Shown: piece by piece, positions 8,161 to 18,252 of the stretch | Layout: every line of letters starts with the position of its first letter | Position numbering within the stretch: the stretch's first letter is position 1 | DNA from: Saprospiraceae bacterium | GTDB taxonomy: Bacteria; Bacteroidota; Bacteroidia; Chitinophagales; Saprospiraceae | Assembly: GCA_016710585.1 (NCBI GenBank) | Contig: JADJVN010000012.1 | Location: 1 to 64,000 of the forward strand | Reading direction: 5' to 3' | Length of the DNA stretch: 64,000 nt | Translations under genes and position numbers: made by a program | Notes under the pieces: model-generated | What the model was told of the DNA's origin: nothing | The model's database searches: none | What the model saw: the letters and a program-made list of their open reading frames with translations, nothing else

Positions 8161-11022
8161 TATGCTTGTGTATATGATTTTGTAAAATTTTCTAACCAAT
8201 CATGATGAATTTCCAATTCACATTCAGTCGCCCAATTATGCATTTCTTTTTATAATTTTTTGGAGATGTAATTTGTTTTCAGTTTTCTTTTAAATTCCTC
8301 AAGGGTTTCATAAAACAATTCTTTATTAGGGCTCTGTGAGTAAAAATCACGATAACCGTCCTTATAGCTATTTTCTAACTCTTGTTCTAAGACTTCATTA
8401 TTATTTGTTCCCAAGTAAGCAATACAAAACGCATTTAACATCGCTAGTGCAGGGTTTTTGTCTGTTAATGACCTACGAATTAGCCTAACTGCACCTTGTA
8501 AGTGTTTAATGCTATCCTTAGGTGAACCACTTGAACCATAAACATCATAATCTACTACTCGCAGGTATTTAATTAAAATATCAATCGAACTCTCTTTTCC
8601 AAATTCAGTATCACTTGTTAACGAAAAGGGTTCCCCATTTTCTGTTATATAATCATCCTTTGCATACTTTGAATTGAAATAGTAGTAAATGAAGTCTTTT
8701 AAATTTTCATTTGTCTCAAGCCAGTTTTTATTATCATTAATACCTTGTATGCAAAAATTTCTGATATCATCTATCGCTCGCTTTCTCTTAACCTCTATTT
8801 TGTCATATATGAACTCTGTTAAATAACCTAAGCATTTATGAATTTCGTTATTGCCTTCAAGAGAGGTGCTTTTGAATTTCTTCCCTCTGCACGTTCAGCT
8901 GAATAGTAACGCATCAAAAATCTTTAAGGCATTGATAATAATCGCCATCCGCTTTTCGTTTTGTAACTATTCTAAATCTTTATTTGATAACTTGAGTAAA
9001 ATCATCTACTAGTACCAATACAAGACATATACGGTAGATCGCTTTGGCAACATATTCATACTTATCAATTCCTGTATGGGTAGGATTGTCATTATAAGAA
9101 AGGAATGATACAATGTTTTGATTTGGTTTTGAATTTAACAATGTATCTAAAAAACCAGATACACCCACAGTGTCTAACTCCTCTATTGTTTCATCCTCAG
9201 CAAAAAAAAAGTCAATGTCTTTAATACTTAATAGGTCATTCATAACCTGTTTTTCGTGATTTGCTCCCTTAAATGTATTATTGTGAAAATACATCATTAC
9301 ATCTTTGTCAACATTTGAATAGTCAGAATATAAAATAGTAGCTAATGCCATTTTTTTATCTCTGCCCGCTCGACCAGCTTCTTGAACAAAACTTTCTAAT
9401 GAGCTTGAATGATTTATATTAACGGTAAAACGAACATTAGATTTGTCTATACCCATTCCAAAAGCCTTAGTCGCAACCATAATTGCAAAGTCGCTATTAA
9501 TGAACTTATCTTGGTCGCTCATCTCATCACCACCTAAAAAAGTGCCAACATCGTTACAAGGTAAATCTTGAATTATTGCAGATGCTATTCCTCTATTTGT
9601 TGTAGTATCTAAAACACCTATACTTTCTTGTCTATGCGGACAAAAAACAATACCTCCTTGTTCATAAGGCTTGCCAGAGTCAAGCCAGTAATCCTCAAAA
9701 TTTGTTTTTAGTTTCGCATCTAAAATTTCTTGAATTTTAATTTTGTCATTAGCTTCTGTTAGACCTTCTCTTTCAATAAATCGCTCTTTAATGATTTGAA
9801 TTGCTTTCGCTTCTTGAAGCTCCCTTACTAAACTTGGAATTTTTGAAATGTAGTTTGCAACTTGTGAATTTTTGGCTTTATAAATATCCCACATAGAAGT
9901 TGGAGGTGTTGATGGTGTAATTTTTTCAACTCTATACTGAAGTTCTAATCGATTTGTATTCTCGTACCTTACGATGGTATCAGAATCTAAAGAAAATGCT
10001 CCATTACCTGACAATTCACGTTCAACATCAGCAAGAACATCAAAAGAGGCTGTTGCAGTAAGTCCAAATAAGGTTAATCGTTTATCTTTATTTTTAGGTA
10101 AAACATAATTATATAAGTTTCGCCCTAAGTGCAAATATGAAAATCGAAAGTCGTGACCCCATTCAGAAACGCAATGCACTTCATCAATAACTCCATAAGC
10201 GAAATATACATTCATATCTCGCATTGTTTTTAAACGTTCACGGAATTTGAATATGCACAATCTTTCAGGTGATAAAAAAACAAATTGCAATTGAGATGTT
10301 TCCATTTGTTTTTCTCGTTCACTTTTGTCTTTAACAGACGAATTTATATATGTGCAGGTATCTATACCAACATTAATCAATCCATCGTATTGGTCTTTCA
10401 TCAAAGAACGTAGAGGGTCTATTATTAAAGTAACACCCGGTTGTAACATTGCTGCCAATTGATAGGTTAGTGACTTGCCACCACCAGTTGGTAATAAACC
10501 AATCACACTTTTATTCTGCAAAGCTCGATTTAATATTGGAAGTTGACCTGGACGAAAATCATCTTTGCGGAAAAGTAATTGAGCAAAATATTGAAGTTTC
10601 TTTTTGTTTTCCTCAATTTCAATATGGTTACCTTGTGCGTCTTTTGATACTATTGGCTTATATTCAATTGTATCTGATGTGTAAATGTGCCTGTTGCTTC
10701 TTTTGTATTTTGCTGAACGTATAATGAAATAACAGTGATTTTCACATTTAAACTCACTGAAAGATGTTTCTTTGTTATCTTCTAATTGTGCCATTGAAAT
10801 ATCAATGACTAAATCGTAAATTTTGCTCCTTTGTTGATTTGTTGCATTTGAAACAGGTTTTGTTTCTAAATGTAAAGGAGAATCCAAAAATTCTTGTGAA
10901 CCGATTATTTCCAAATTCACTTTTGGAAATTTCATTGTGTCAAAGTCAACACTTAATGCCGTAAGGTTCTCGAACATTTGTTTTAAATCTTCAAAATGCC
11001 ATTGCGGCACAAGGAACATCAT
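8160..11022 (-). pseudogene. Long RecQ-like helicase, interrupted
   Basis: The intact N-terminal 680 aa (8980-11022) carry an extra domain of about 140 aa and then a RecQ-type SF2 core: Walker A LLPTGGGKS (about 176-184), DEVH box with VSEWGHDFR (280-293), ATKAFGMGIDK (517-527) and QEAGRAGRD (547-555). After VDDFTQVIK there is an in-frame TAA (8980-8982), yet the frame goes on as RFRIVTKRKADGDYYQCLKD, a RecQ-like continuation. Two one-base losses follow (A-run 8916-8920, and about 8884-8890), then an open frame to a second in-frame TAA (8250-8252) and 29 more codons to TAA at 8160. With both bases restored the length is 955 codons. The start overlaps the upstream SAM gene by 32 nt. The protein would be inactive or truncated. 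Confidence 0.75.
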
Positions 11023-12265
11023 TTTCTTTAACTAAAACATTCCATTGACTTTGATGAATATCTAATTTTTCAGTAAGAATTGCTTCAATAATTGTTTTTT
11101 GCAAGCGAGCAATCGCAATTGATGATTGCGTTAATTGCAAATTGTTTGTATCAACATTTTTGTTTTCAAAAATTATTGAACCTAAATCATTTTTTTGTGA
11201 CGTATTTCCGAACGAAGCAAATTTAGTTTCGATAAACGGACTTGCTTTTGTTGGTAAACCTCTTGTGATAATGTTGTTGAGAACGGCTAAAATGGGATTT
11301 ACATCTTCATAAACGCTGGCTCCAATGTCAAACGGTGCTGAAACTTCAAAATCAGATAATAAAGATAATTCATCACGTTCTTTTTTAAAACAATCCAAAT
11401 AATATCCAGCGTGGAATTGCACTGGTGTGAAGTATTTGATTGGGATATAGTAAATTTTGCCTTTTTCAAATTTGAAGACTTTTAGCTTTAATGTATATTT
11501 TCTTGTAATGTCTTTAAGGTGTGCATCTTCTGCTAAAAATTGTAATTGATTTTCACTTTGTTCAAGATTGGAGAAAACAGTAGGGGTGTTGACAAGATTG
11601 AAATAATTATAAAAAGCATCTAATCTGTGACTTCGTCCTTCAATCAATGGACTTACACAGAAAAAATAGTGTTCTCCTCTAACATTTTCGCCTACAAGTT
11701 GAGCTAATTTTTTTAAATCAATTTGAGGTACGTCAAGAATATTTGAGAAAAAATGAACCGTAATTGATTGATTGATTTCGATATCTGTTTTTTCAACATC
11801 GTCTAAGTATTTGTTTACGAGTTGAATTTTTGGTTCATCATTAAGGTATACATTTGTGTGCAGTTTTGCTCTGCCTAACGCTTGTTCAGATGGCTCAATT
11901 AAAATAACTTTTTGTGTGTTGTTAGGTATACCTTGACTTTTTAGATAATCGAAAAAGCAAACTGTCGCCAAACCTTGACCACAACCCCAATCAACAATAG
12001 CTATATCAGTATTAAAAACTTCTTTTGGTTTGTGAATGGATGATAAAGCCTTTTGGATTTTAGCTTCGTGCATATTTCCATAAGAGAAAATATATTGACA
12101 CATAAGATCGTGTGAATCCAATAAATCAACTCCTTGATTTAGATTCCGCCAAAACGTATCTCTCTCACTTTTTGAAAAGTGTGACAAGGCTTCATTAGAA
12201 ATTCTTCTAATTTGCTGAAAAGTCGGATTTGGTAATGACTGGAGTCTATTTACGTATTCTCTCAT
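10991..12265 (-). CDS. Class I SAM-dependent methyltransferase-like protein
   Basis: A 424-aa protein. SAM-binding motif I is clear: IAIVDWGCGQGLAT (about 88-101), followed by a post-I acidic residue region (KVILIEPSEQALGRA). Before it, YIFSYGNMHEAKIQKAL (about 58-73) is an extended N-terminal helical region. The layout is loosely like Rsm22-type rRNA methyltransferase-like proteins, but the Cys cluster of that family is not evident, so the substrate is unknown. The C-terminal 200 aa contain no motif I know. It starts 7 nt after alkB and overlaps the recQ start by 32 nt, so it is the second gene of a tight operon with repair/defence-like partners. Confidence 0.65.
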   Translation of the reverse strand: MREYVNRLQSLPNPTFQQIRRISNEALSHFSKSERDTFWRNLNQGVDLLDSHDLMCQYIFSYGNMHEAKIQKALSSIHKPKEVFNTDIAIVDWGCGQGLATVCFFDYLKSQGIPNNTQKVILIEPSEQALGRAKLHTNVYLNDEPKIQLVNKYLDDVEKTDIEINQSITVHFFSNILDVPQIDLKKLAQLVGENVRGEHYFFCVSPLIEGRSHRLDAFYNYFNLVNTPTVFSNLEQSENQLQFLAEDAHLKDITRKYTLKLKVFKFEKGKIYYIPIKYFTPVQFHAGYYLDCFKKERDELSLLSDFEVSAPFDIGASVYEDVNPILAVLNNIITRGLPTKASPFIETKFASFGNTSQKNDLGSIIFENKNVDTNNLQLTQSSIAIARLQKTIIEAILTEKLDIHQSQWNVLVKENDVPCAAMAF

Positions 12266-12272
12266 AAAGTCA

Positions 12273-12911
12273 TCACAACTTAATCACTCTAAAAGTTAGG
12301 TTTATTCTTTCGCATACAACCTTGCTTGTTTTTGGCACTTGGTGTTGCCAAAAGTGTTGTAGTTCTCCTTGCATTATTAACAAACTTCCGTGTGTCAATT
12401 CGATTTCAATTTTTTCTTTAGTGTTAATGTGTCTTAATTGAAATTTTCTTGTAGCGCCAAAATTAACGGAAGCAATCACTGGGTTTTGCCCTAATTCTTT
12501 TTCTGCGTCTGTATGCCAAGAAATAGAATCGTTTCCACTTCTGTACCGATTAAGCAAAACGCTATTGAATTGAACATTTGCTATAGATTCAATTTTGGCT
12601 TTGATTTCAAGAAGTTCTTTTGTCCAAATTTTTGGTTGCAAAGTAATTCCTGAAAATGAATATGGTTTATCATTGTCGCCATACCACGCTGTCAAGCGTG
12701 GAAAATCGACTTGTTTGCCATACATATTCATTGATTCTTGTTTCCATTCAATTTCGTCTTTAAGTTTTTGCAAAAACAAATCACTCTCCGCCTTTGAAAA
12801 AAAGTCTGGATAGAACAAATATTCTCCGTCTTCAATCTTTGTTAATCCTGACTTTACTTTATCGTTGTTTAAAGAAGGTATAATATTGCCAAATAAGTCT
12901 CGTTGTTCCAT
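12273..12911 (-). CDS. alkB: AlkB-like Fe(II)/2-oxoglutarate dioxygenase
   Basis: A 212-aa protein of the AlkB family, which removes alkyl groups from N1-methyladenine and N3-methylcytosine in DNA/RNA by oxidative dealkylation. Visible residues: iron ligands H133-x-D135 in ISWHTDAEKELG, distal ligand H190 in WQHQVPK, and the 2-oxoglutarate-binding tail R202-x-N204-LTFR208. NRYRSGNDSI before the first ligand is the usual nucleotide-recognition segment. Length is normal. It is the first gene of a five-gene operon (alkB, SAM protein, recQ-like, coiled-coil TM, 368-aa protein). An inverted-repeat element lies just upstream at 12940-13023. Confidence 0.9.
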   Translation of the reverse strand: MEQRDLFGNIIPSLNNDKVKSGLTKIEDGEYLFYPDFFSKAESDLFLQKLKDEIEWKQESMNMYGKQVDFPRLTAWYGDNDKPYSFSGITLQPKIWTKELLEIKAKIESIANVQFNSVLLNRYRSGNDSISWHTDAEKELGQNPVIASVNFGATRKFQLRHINTKEKIEIELTHGSLLIMQGELQHFWQHQVPKTSKVVCERINLTFRVIKL

Positions 12912-12939
12912 TTTCTACATTTTTTACGATGAAATTCGT

Positions 12940-13023
12940 GCGTTGGGGCAAAAGCAAATGTGCTGCATTGTGTTGGCTTTGAGCGTTGGGATGCAGCTCT
13001 TTTGATTTTGCTGAAGCGTTGGC
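12940..13023. repeat. Inverted-repeat element with GCGTTGG direct repeats
   Basis: Two 21-nt arms, 12948-12968 and 12991-13011, are reverse complements except at three positions (GCTGCAT/ATGCAGC at the loop side, GCAAAA/TTTTGC at the outside), with a 22-nt loop. GCGTTGG stands before the left arm (12940), in the loop (12983) and after the right arm (13016); a TGTTGG variant is at 12972. The folded form resembles an integron attC-like site, but the GTTRRRY core is not canonical. The rest of 13024-13450 holds no supported gene; a 23-codon frame starting near 13111 (MHHPSIIQEM) is too short to call. Confidence 0.45.
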
Positions 13024-13450
13024 ATTTTGTTTCATTTCTCTGTTAATTTATTGACTGTCGTTTCATTTTTTAGGGTATGGCATACAATTTCGCTTCCCAA
13101 ATATCAAAACATGCATCATCCCTCCATTATACAAGAAATGTTCGCAACTCTTAATCCAAAAGAATACAAGAAATCCGGGTAACTCTATATATCGAATCTG
13201 TAGTTTAATCATATGCCACGATTATTTGCTTATTATAGAGCAAATATAGATTATTTCTGTTTTATTCATAAAGAAATCAGAATTTTTTTCTACTGGGCTG
13301 CTTTTTAAGACTGAATATTGCCTTACCTTTGAGTGTGATTAGTGTTCACATGATAATGTGTTAGGACTGTTGGCACATATACATTAATGTCCGCACGATC
13401 CTTGTGTGTTCTTATACTAGATCAATTCCAACATCAGATTATAAACAAAC

Positions 13451-14530
13451 TCATTCCTTATTCCAATTTTCCATTTGCCTAATAAAATTTTTCCAATAGT
13501 TTAATTTCTCATTGAATTGAAGGATGGTAGTGATGATGATGAATACAAAAAGCATCATCGCAATCGAAATGGTCAATCCTGCAAATTGAAAACTCAAGTA
13601 ACCAATAATCGCGATCAATGTCATCATGCTAACGATAAAAAATGAAGCCATCTTGTGCTTAAGTCCTGTGATCAGAATCAAATGATGTAAATGGGTTTTG
13701 TCGGCTTGGAATGGACTTTTCCCAGATTTCAATCTTCTGCGAAATACTCTGAATGCATCAAACACAGGGACAAATAAAACTGAAATTACACCTAGTGTGA
13801 TAGTGGAAAGGTATATTGAATCTTGAGCTGCTTGAATCAAGTGTAATCCCGAAACAACCATCACAAATCCGATGATCAATGATCCCGCATCGCCCATGAA
13901 TATTTTTTTCTTATGACTTAGATTGTAGCGCAAGAAAGCTAACAATGCACCAATGCTCGTCAAAAATATAATGGCGGCATAATGTTGACCATTGACTGTC
14001 GCTAAAACGGTGAATATCGCAAATCCTACAATGGCCATACCTGCAGCCAATCCATCGATGCCATCCATGAGATTAAACGCATTGACAACGCCTGTAATTA
14101 TAATGATAGTCAAAAAATATTGTATCCAATCTGGAAGTGCATAGACACCAAAAAAACCATTGAGTGATTCTATCTTAATGCCTTGTGAAAATATAAAATG
14201 TGCGAGTAAAAGTTGAATAGCAAGTTTAAGTGAAGCTCTCAAATCAAAACGATCATCAATTACTCCTACGATCAATAGTATAACCACTCCAATGAATGTA
14301 TTCTTGTAGGCTAGTAGTTCACTATTGAATGGAACAACCAAGGTAAGTGCAAGTATTGTAGCAAAAAATATAGCTATTCCTCCAACTAATGGAACGGGAT
14401 TGCTATGAATTTTTCTATAATTTGGTTTGTCAACTAAACCTATCGGAATAGCAATTTTGCGCAATGCAGGAATAATGAGGAAGCTTAATATAAATGCTGT
14501 AATTGGACTGATGATATAATAACTGTTCAT
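13451..14530 (-). CDS. WecA/TagO-type undecaprenyl-phosphate sugar-1-P transferase
   Basis: A 359-aa polytopic membrane protein of the MraY/WecA family, which starts lipid-linked glycan synthesis by moving a sugar-1-phosphate (usually GlcNAc-1-P) onto undecaprenyl phosphate at the inner face of the cytoplasmic membrane. Seen: about ten hydrophobic segments, the early RKIHSNPVPLVGG block, NAFNLMDGIDGLAAG (substrate/Mg site), FMGDAGSL, and the cytoplasmic loop FQADKTHLHHLIL. The family's catalytic Asp residues are present. It lies 3 nt after the DUF1972 glycosyltransferase and shares its upstream palindrome, so it is likely the initiating enzyme of the neighbouring exopolysaccharide locus. Confidence 0.9.
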   Translation of the reverse strand: MNSYYIISPITAFILSFLIIPALRKIAIPIGLVDKPNYRKIHSNPVPLVGGIAIFFATILALTLVVPFNSELLAYKNTFIGVVILLIVGVIDDRFDLRASLKLAIQLLLAHFIFSQGIKIESLNGFFGVYALPDWIQYFLTIIIITGVVNAFNLMDGIDGLAAGMAIVGFAIFTVLATVNGQHYAAIIFLTSIGALLAFLRYNLSHKKKIFMGDAGSLIIGFVMVVSGLHLIQAAQDSIYLSTITLGVISVLFVPVFDAFRVFRRRLKSGKSPFQADKTHLHHLILITGLKHKMASFFIVSMMTLIAIIGYLSFQFAGLTISIAMMLFVFIIITTILQFNEKLNYWKNFIRQMENWNKE

Positions 14531-14533
14531 GAT

Positions 14534-15748
14534 TTAAAATGTATTAGTGGTTTTAAGATGAGCTAGACCTCTGCCCAGTAATTCATGATATGGAAGTTTA
14601 CTTACTTTGGCATTCACGGAGGATTTGTCACGCATGGCATTCACTTCATCCAATAAGAGCTGATATTTCTTTGCGATATGCGCCCATGTATATCTTCTAT
14701 GTGCAATGCTTTGCATTTCTTGTCCGATATGTCGCAATTTTGCAGTGTAAATATTTAGTAACTGTTGTACGAGTTCTTTTTCGTCATTGAAATACATTGC
14801 TTTATTTTCTGTAGTAACTCTATTGTATGAAACACCATAAGCAAGTATAGGCAGACCGAGATACATCGCTTCAACTAATGAAGGATTGGTGCCACCAGCA
14901 GAATGTCCGTGGACATATAAACTCGCATTACTTCTTATCGTATCGAGTTGGGTTTGATCATAAATTGGATCGAGAATATAAATATTTTTTTGATCTTTAT
15001 ATCTGGCTTTCAATGATTTTCCATATTCACTTTTATCCCAATTTCCTACAAAAACAAGAGGCAGATGTTTCGACTTACTAAATGCTTCGAGAATAAGATG
15101 AACATTGTTTTCTGGTTCAATCCTGCAGACTTTGAAAGCAAATGGTGATGATAAAAAAGGATACTGCTTCACTGCTGCTTCTGTCAAAGGAAGCTTGAGT
15201 GTATGATCCGCTCCATATTCTATAATTCTGCTCAATGTACCATATCGCGCTGCAGTATAATCTTGGATTGCTTCATTGTCTGAAATATCAATATGAGAAT
15301 ATTTTACTGCCAAACTTTCTGCCCAAAACAAATACCATTTTGCTACAAGATTCCACTTATCTCTTTTCCACTCGATGCCATCGATAGAGATGATAATTTT
15401 TTTATTGGTAAACATTCTCACAAATGGCAATAACCAAGCACCCGCTACACCGAGTATCAATAAAACATCTGCATAAAATAATGCGTGTAAAATCGAAATG
15501 CTATCGTAAAAAATACTTTGAATTCCATTCGCATCCAAGGGCAGATATTTTAAATTTGCAGCTTTGTATTGTGCTTGTCTTTGTTTCTTTGGATATTTTT
15601 TACCAGAACAATATACAGTGAGTTCATGATGCTGTCCCAGATCTTCAATGAGATGTTCTGCCAGGGTCTCAAAGCCTCCGTAGTTGGCAGGAACACCAAC
15701 AGTTCCAATGATTGCAATTTTCTTTTTCTCCAACATTTTCTCTTTCAT
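14534..15748 (-). CDS. Glycosyltransferase with DUF1972 N-domain (GT4)
   Basis: A 404-aa cytoplasmic glycosyltransferase. The N-terminus IAIIGTVGVPANYGGFETLAE is the signature of the DUF1972 domain found in rhamnosyltransferase-like GT4 enzymes. The C-terminal half has the nucleotide-sugar region VFVGNWDKSEYG and SAGGTNPSLVEAMYLGLPILAY, the GT4 acceptor/donor loop with its conserved Glu. It probably adds the second or third sugar after the WecA-type step, an inference from its operon with that gene. A TTCCA-N5-TGGAA palindrome lies 82 nt upstream of the start. The donor sugar cannot be told from sequence. Confidence 0.85.
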   Translation of the reverse strand: MKEKMLEKKKIAIIGTVGVPANYGGFETLAEHLIEDLGQHHELTVYCSGKKYPKKQRQAQYKAANLKYLPLDANGIQSIFYDSISILHALFYADVLLILGVAGAWLLPFVRMFTNKKIIISIDGIEWKRDKWNLVAKWYLFWAESLAVKYSHIDISDNEAIQDYTAARYGTLSRIIEYGADHTLKLPLTEAAVKQYPFLSSPFAFKVCRIEPENNVHLILEAFSKSKHLPLVFVGNWDKSEYGKSLKARYKDQKNIYILDPIYDQTQLDTIRSNASLYVHGHSAGGTNPSLVEAMYLGLPILAYGVSYNRVTTENKAMYFNDEKELVQQLLNIYTAKLRHIGQEMQSIAHRRYTWAHIAKKYQLLLDEVNAMRDKSSVNAKVSKLPYHELLGRGLAHLKTTNTF

Positions 15749-15829
15749 TTCTTTAGTAAATCCAAACTTATGCCTAAATGATATTGATTTGAATAGACTA
15801 GTATTATATATTTAAAAATATTATATGTA

Positions 15830-15844
15830 TTCCATTTTTTGGAA
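15830..15844. promoter_or_regulatory. TTCCA-N5-TGGAA palindrome, EPS site 1
   Basis: TTCCATTTTTTGGAA lies 82 nt upstream of the ATG of the DUF1972 glycosyltransferase gene. Two more sites of the same form stand at similar distances upstream of the other minus-strand units of the polysaccharide locus (21440-21454 and 34710-34724). I infer a shared regulator of unknown identity. Confidence 0.5.
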
Positions 15845-15852
15845 AGCAATTT

Positions 15853-16956
15853 TTAAAATGGGAAGCTTACTTTTGTTTCTTTTTGGAGTATCTTTCGTAC
15901 AGCTGAAAGCATTGTGTTTTCATTAAAAATATCCAATCTCTTCAATGCAGCTTTTGACATTTGATTGTACAGAATTTTATCATCCAAAATTCGTTCTACA
16001 GTCTCAATAAGTTGAATCGAATCTCGTGAATCCACAGCAAATCCTGTCACTCCATTTTCAATTACTTCTAGAATACCTCCAACAGGTGGCACTATAGATG
16101 GAAGCCCATAAGCCATTCCTTCGATTATAGTAAGTCCAAAGGTTTCAATCCATTCATCAGGTCGCGATAAATTGAGAATCAGATCTGCCCATTGATAAAA
16201 TGGATGCAAATTATTTTGTGAAGGAAAAAGCAATAAATTTTTTGGCAATGTATAGCCTATAAAAAAATGTTTTATTTCCGCTTCATTTGCATTTAATACC
16301 AACTTGAATTGATACTTTGGCAATGCTTTAGCTAGATGCAAAAATTCAAAAATACCTTTATACTTTTTTAAAGAACAAACCATTAGAATTTGATTCACAC
16401 TAGATTTATTTTCTTTCTTTTCTAATGCATTGAGAAATGTTTGCTCTAAAGTATTATAAACAATATGCGATGGGATGTGGGGATCTTGTGCGCATTTTTG
16501 ACATCATTTGAAACGTAGATTATTTCATCGGCAGTTTTTTTAACAATTGATAAAAGAAACCATTTTAATATTCTAGGATTAATAGATACTTCATGAACAT
16601 GATAAATGATTCTGACATGATTTTAATTTTGCAATCAATGCTGCTCCAAATGGTAAAACTGTATTGATGTAAACGAGATCATTTTTTTTCAAAAGAAACA
16701 ACAGTCTCATCATCAATAAAAACTGACTCGCACAATAAAAAATCAAACGCAACCATGGCTGTGAACTAAACTTATACCATGCATGATGAAAATTTACTCC
16801 TTCTAATTTTGATAAGAAACCATTAGTATTCTGTGAACTAAACAGATGCACATCAAACTGATCTTGCTTTGCCCAATCCATAAGTAGTTGTCTTAAGATT
16901 TTTGGGCTGCCACTTTTATCATTGAGCAAGTGAAATGCTATAATTCTCTGTTTCAT
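15853..16956 (-). pseudogene. GT4 glycosyltransferase split by two frameshifts
   Basis: Two open pieces, 16591-16956 (N-terminal, MKQRIIAFHLLNDKSGSPK) and 15853-16398 (C-terminal, with IEGMAYGLPSIVPPVGG), are parts of one GT4 enzyme. The gap translates in another frame as VRIIYHVHEVSINPRILKWF and continues to VSNDVKNA before shifting back to DPHIPSHIVYNTLEQ and joining the C-terminal piece. Shifts fall near 16620-16628 and 16488-16496. Total length 1104 nt is divisible by three, so the two indels cancel and a 367-aa ancestor is implied. It lies between intact polysaccharide genes with overlapping ends (ATGA with the next GT). As given it would not yield a working enzyme. Confidence 0.75.
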
Positions 16957-18173
16957 AGATTTGAATAAATATTTTGCAACTGTTCGCCACGTCTATCCCA
17001 ATGAAATACATCGATGAATCTTTGTCTTGCAGCGACTCTCATCTCTTGTCTTCTCTGTCTGTCATAAAACAAAGTGTTTAATCCTTGTGCAAGATTATGG
17101 ACTGTTTCATTATAAGTTGATGATGGTACTGCGATGCCGCATGAGTCCGTAATAAATTGTCCTGGACCTTCATTGTCTAAACAAATCACGGGAAGTCCAA
17201 ACGATAGTGCTTCTGCTACGACCATCCCTGCACCTTCATGTGATGGAAATAAAAACACAGAAGCAGATTTGAATTTTTTCATCAATGCTTCGCGTTCTAT
17301 CCATGAGATTATTTTCACTTGAGAATTGATATTATGTTTTGAGATGAGTTGCTTCAACAATGCTTCTTCAGGGCCACTTCCCACTAAATAGAGATGACAT
17401 TTCAATTTATCTTCATACGGCAATGCTCGTATAAAAGCAGCAAATGACTCGATAGTCAGATCAAATCCTTTTAGTGGAACAAACCTTCCTGCAGAAATGA
17501 CACTAAAATCTGACTGCACATCTTGTTGCATTTCCCAGCCATAATCTTGTGTAGCAACAGAAGGTGCAATACTAAAATTATTTTTTAAGGAAAGTTGTTG
17601 TGACACTTTTGAATTCATACAAAGAATATGAGCCGCTTTTCTTTTGGTCTGAAATAATGAAAATGAAAAATTCCAAAAATATTTCTTGACCAACCAAGTC
17701 AATCGATCCACAATTTTATTTTTGATAGCATAAACCTTTAAATACTGTGGAGGAATAAAAGGGTGATGACCTATAGGTCCCCAAACAAATGGTTTTTTTA
17801 GTTTCCATAAAAAAGATGGTGTCCAATCATTGTGAAAATTGAGATTGTGAACGATGTCAAAATGTAGATTTTTTTGCTTGATAAAATTTACAATTGCATA
17901 TTGCCAAAGTATATAATACAACATTGCGCCTCTTCCTCCTTTCTTCCAAAATCTCATCCAATAGGGAAGATCAAAATATAAAAATTGAATCTGTTGATAC
18001 AACGCATTGGGATTCTCTGCAATGTATTTCTCTATGTGAGGACGATTATTCTCCCTCGTAATAGCAATAACTTGATTATACTTTGCAATCTGCAAAACAA
18101 AATTCCAACCCATTCCATCTTCTGATCCTTTGTACGGATTTATTGCATAAGCTGATGCTAAAATTGTTTTCAT
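16953..18173 (-). CDS. GT4 glycosyltransferase
   Basis: A 406-aa cytoplasmic GT-B fold enzyme. N-terminal MKTILASAYAINPYKGSEDGMGWNFV contains the loop typical of GT4 acceptor domains. The C-terminal domain has SAGRFVPLKGFDLTIESFA (start of the donor-binding domain), HLYLVGSGPEEALL and SHEGAGMVVAEALSFGLPVICLD, the E-x7-E-like motif of GT4. It is likely to transfer one sugar of the repeat unit. Its stop overlaps the start of the split GT4 gene by 4 nt, so they form one operon. Donor and acceptor cannot be told. Confidence 0.85.
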   Translation of the reverse strand: MKTILASAYAINPYKGSEDGMGWNFVLQIAKYNQVIAITRENNRPHIEKYIAENPNALYQQIQFLYFDLPYWMRFWKKGGRGAMLYYILWQYAIVNFIKQKNLHFDIVHNLNFHNDWTPSFLWKLKKPFVWGPIGHHPFIPPQYLKVYAIKNKIVDRLTWLVKKYFWNFSFSLFQTKRKAAHILCMNSKVSQQLSLKNNFSIAPSVATQDYGWEMQQDVQSDFSVISAGRFVPLKGFDLTIESFAAFIRALPYEDKLKCHLYLVGSGPEEALLKQLISKHNINSQVKIISWIEREALMKKFKSASVFLFPSHEGAGMVVAEALSFGLPVICLDNEGPGQFITDSCGIAVPSSTYNETVHNLAQGLNTLFYDRQRRQEMRVAARQRFIDVFHWDRRGEQLQNIYSNL

Positions 18174-18252
18174 TTACTTATTTATTTTATTAACAACATG
18201 TGCTGTATTCAATACACTTAAATTGCTTGTGTTTAATACATTCTTGTTCATA

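Noticed and set aside
8160..8982. Reading TAA as a sense codon in the recQ-like gene
   Set aside because: Other genes in the window end normally in TAA, and frameshifts in the same gene point to decay.
13111..13182. Short frame starting MHHPSIIQEM in the 13 kb gap
   Set aside because: Only 23 codons and no matching element nearby; could be a gene fragment but cannot be supported.
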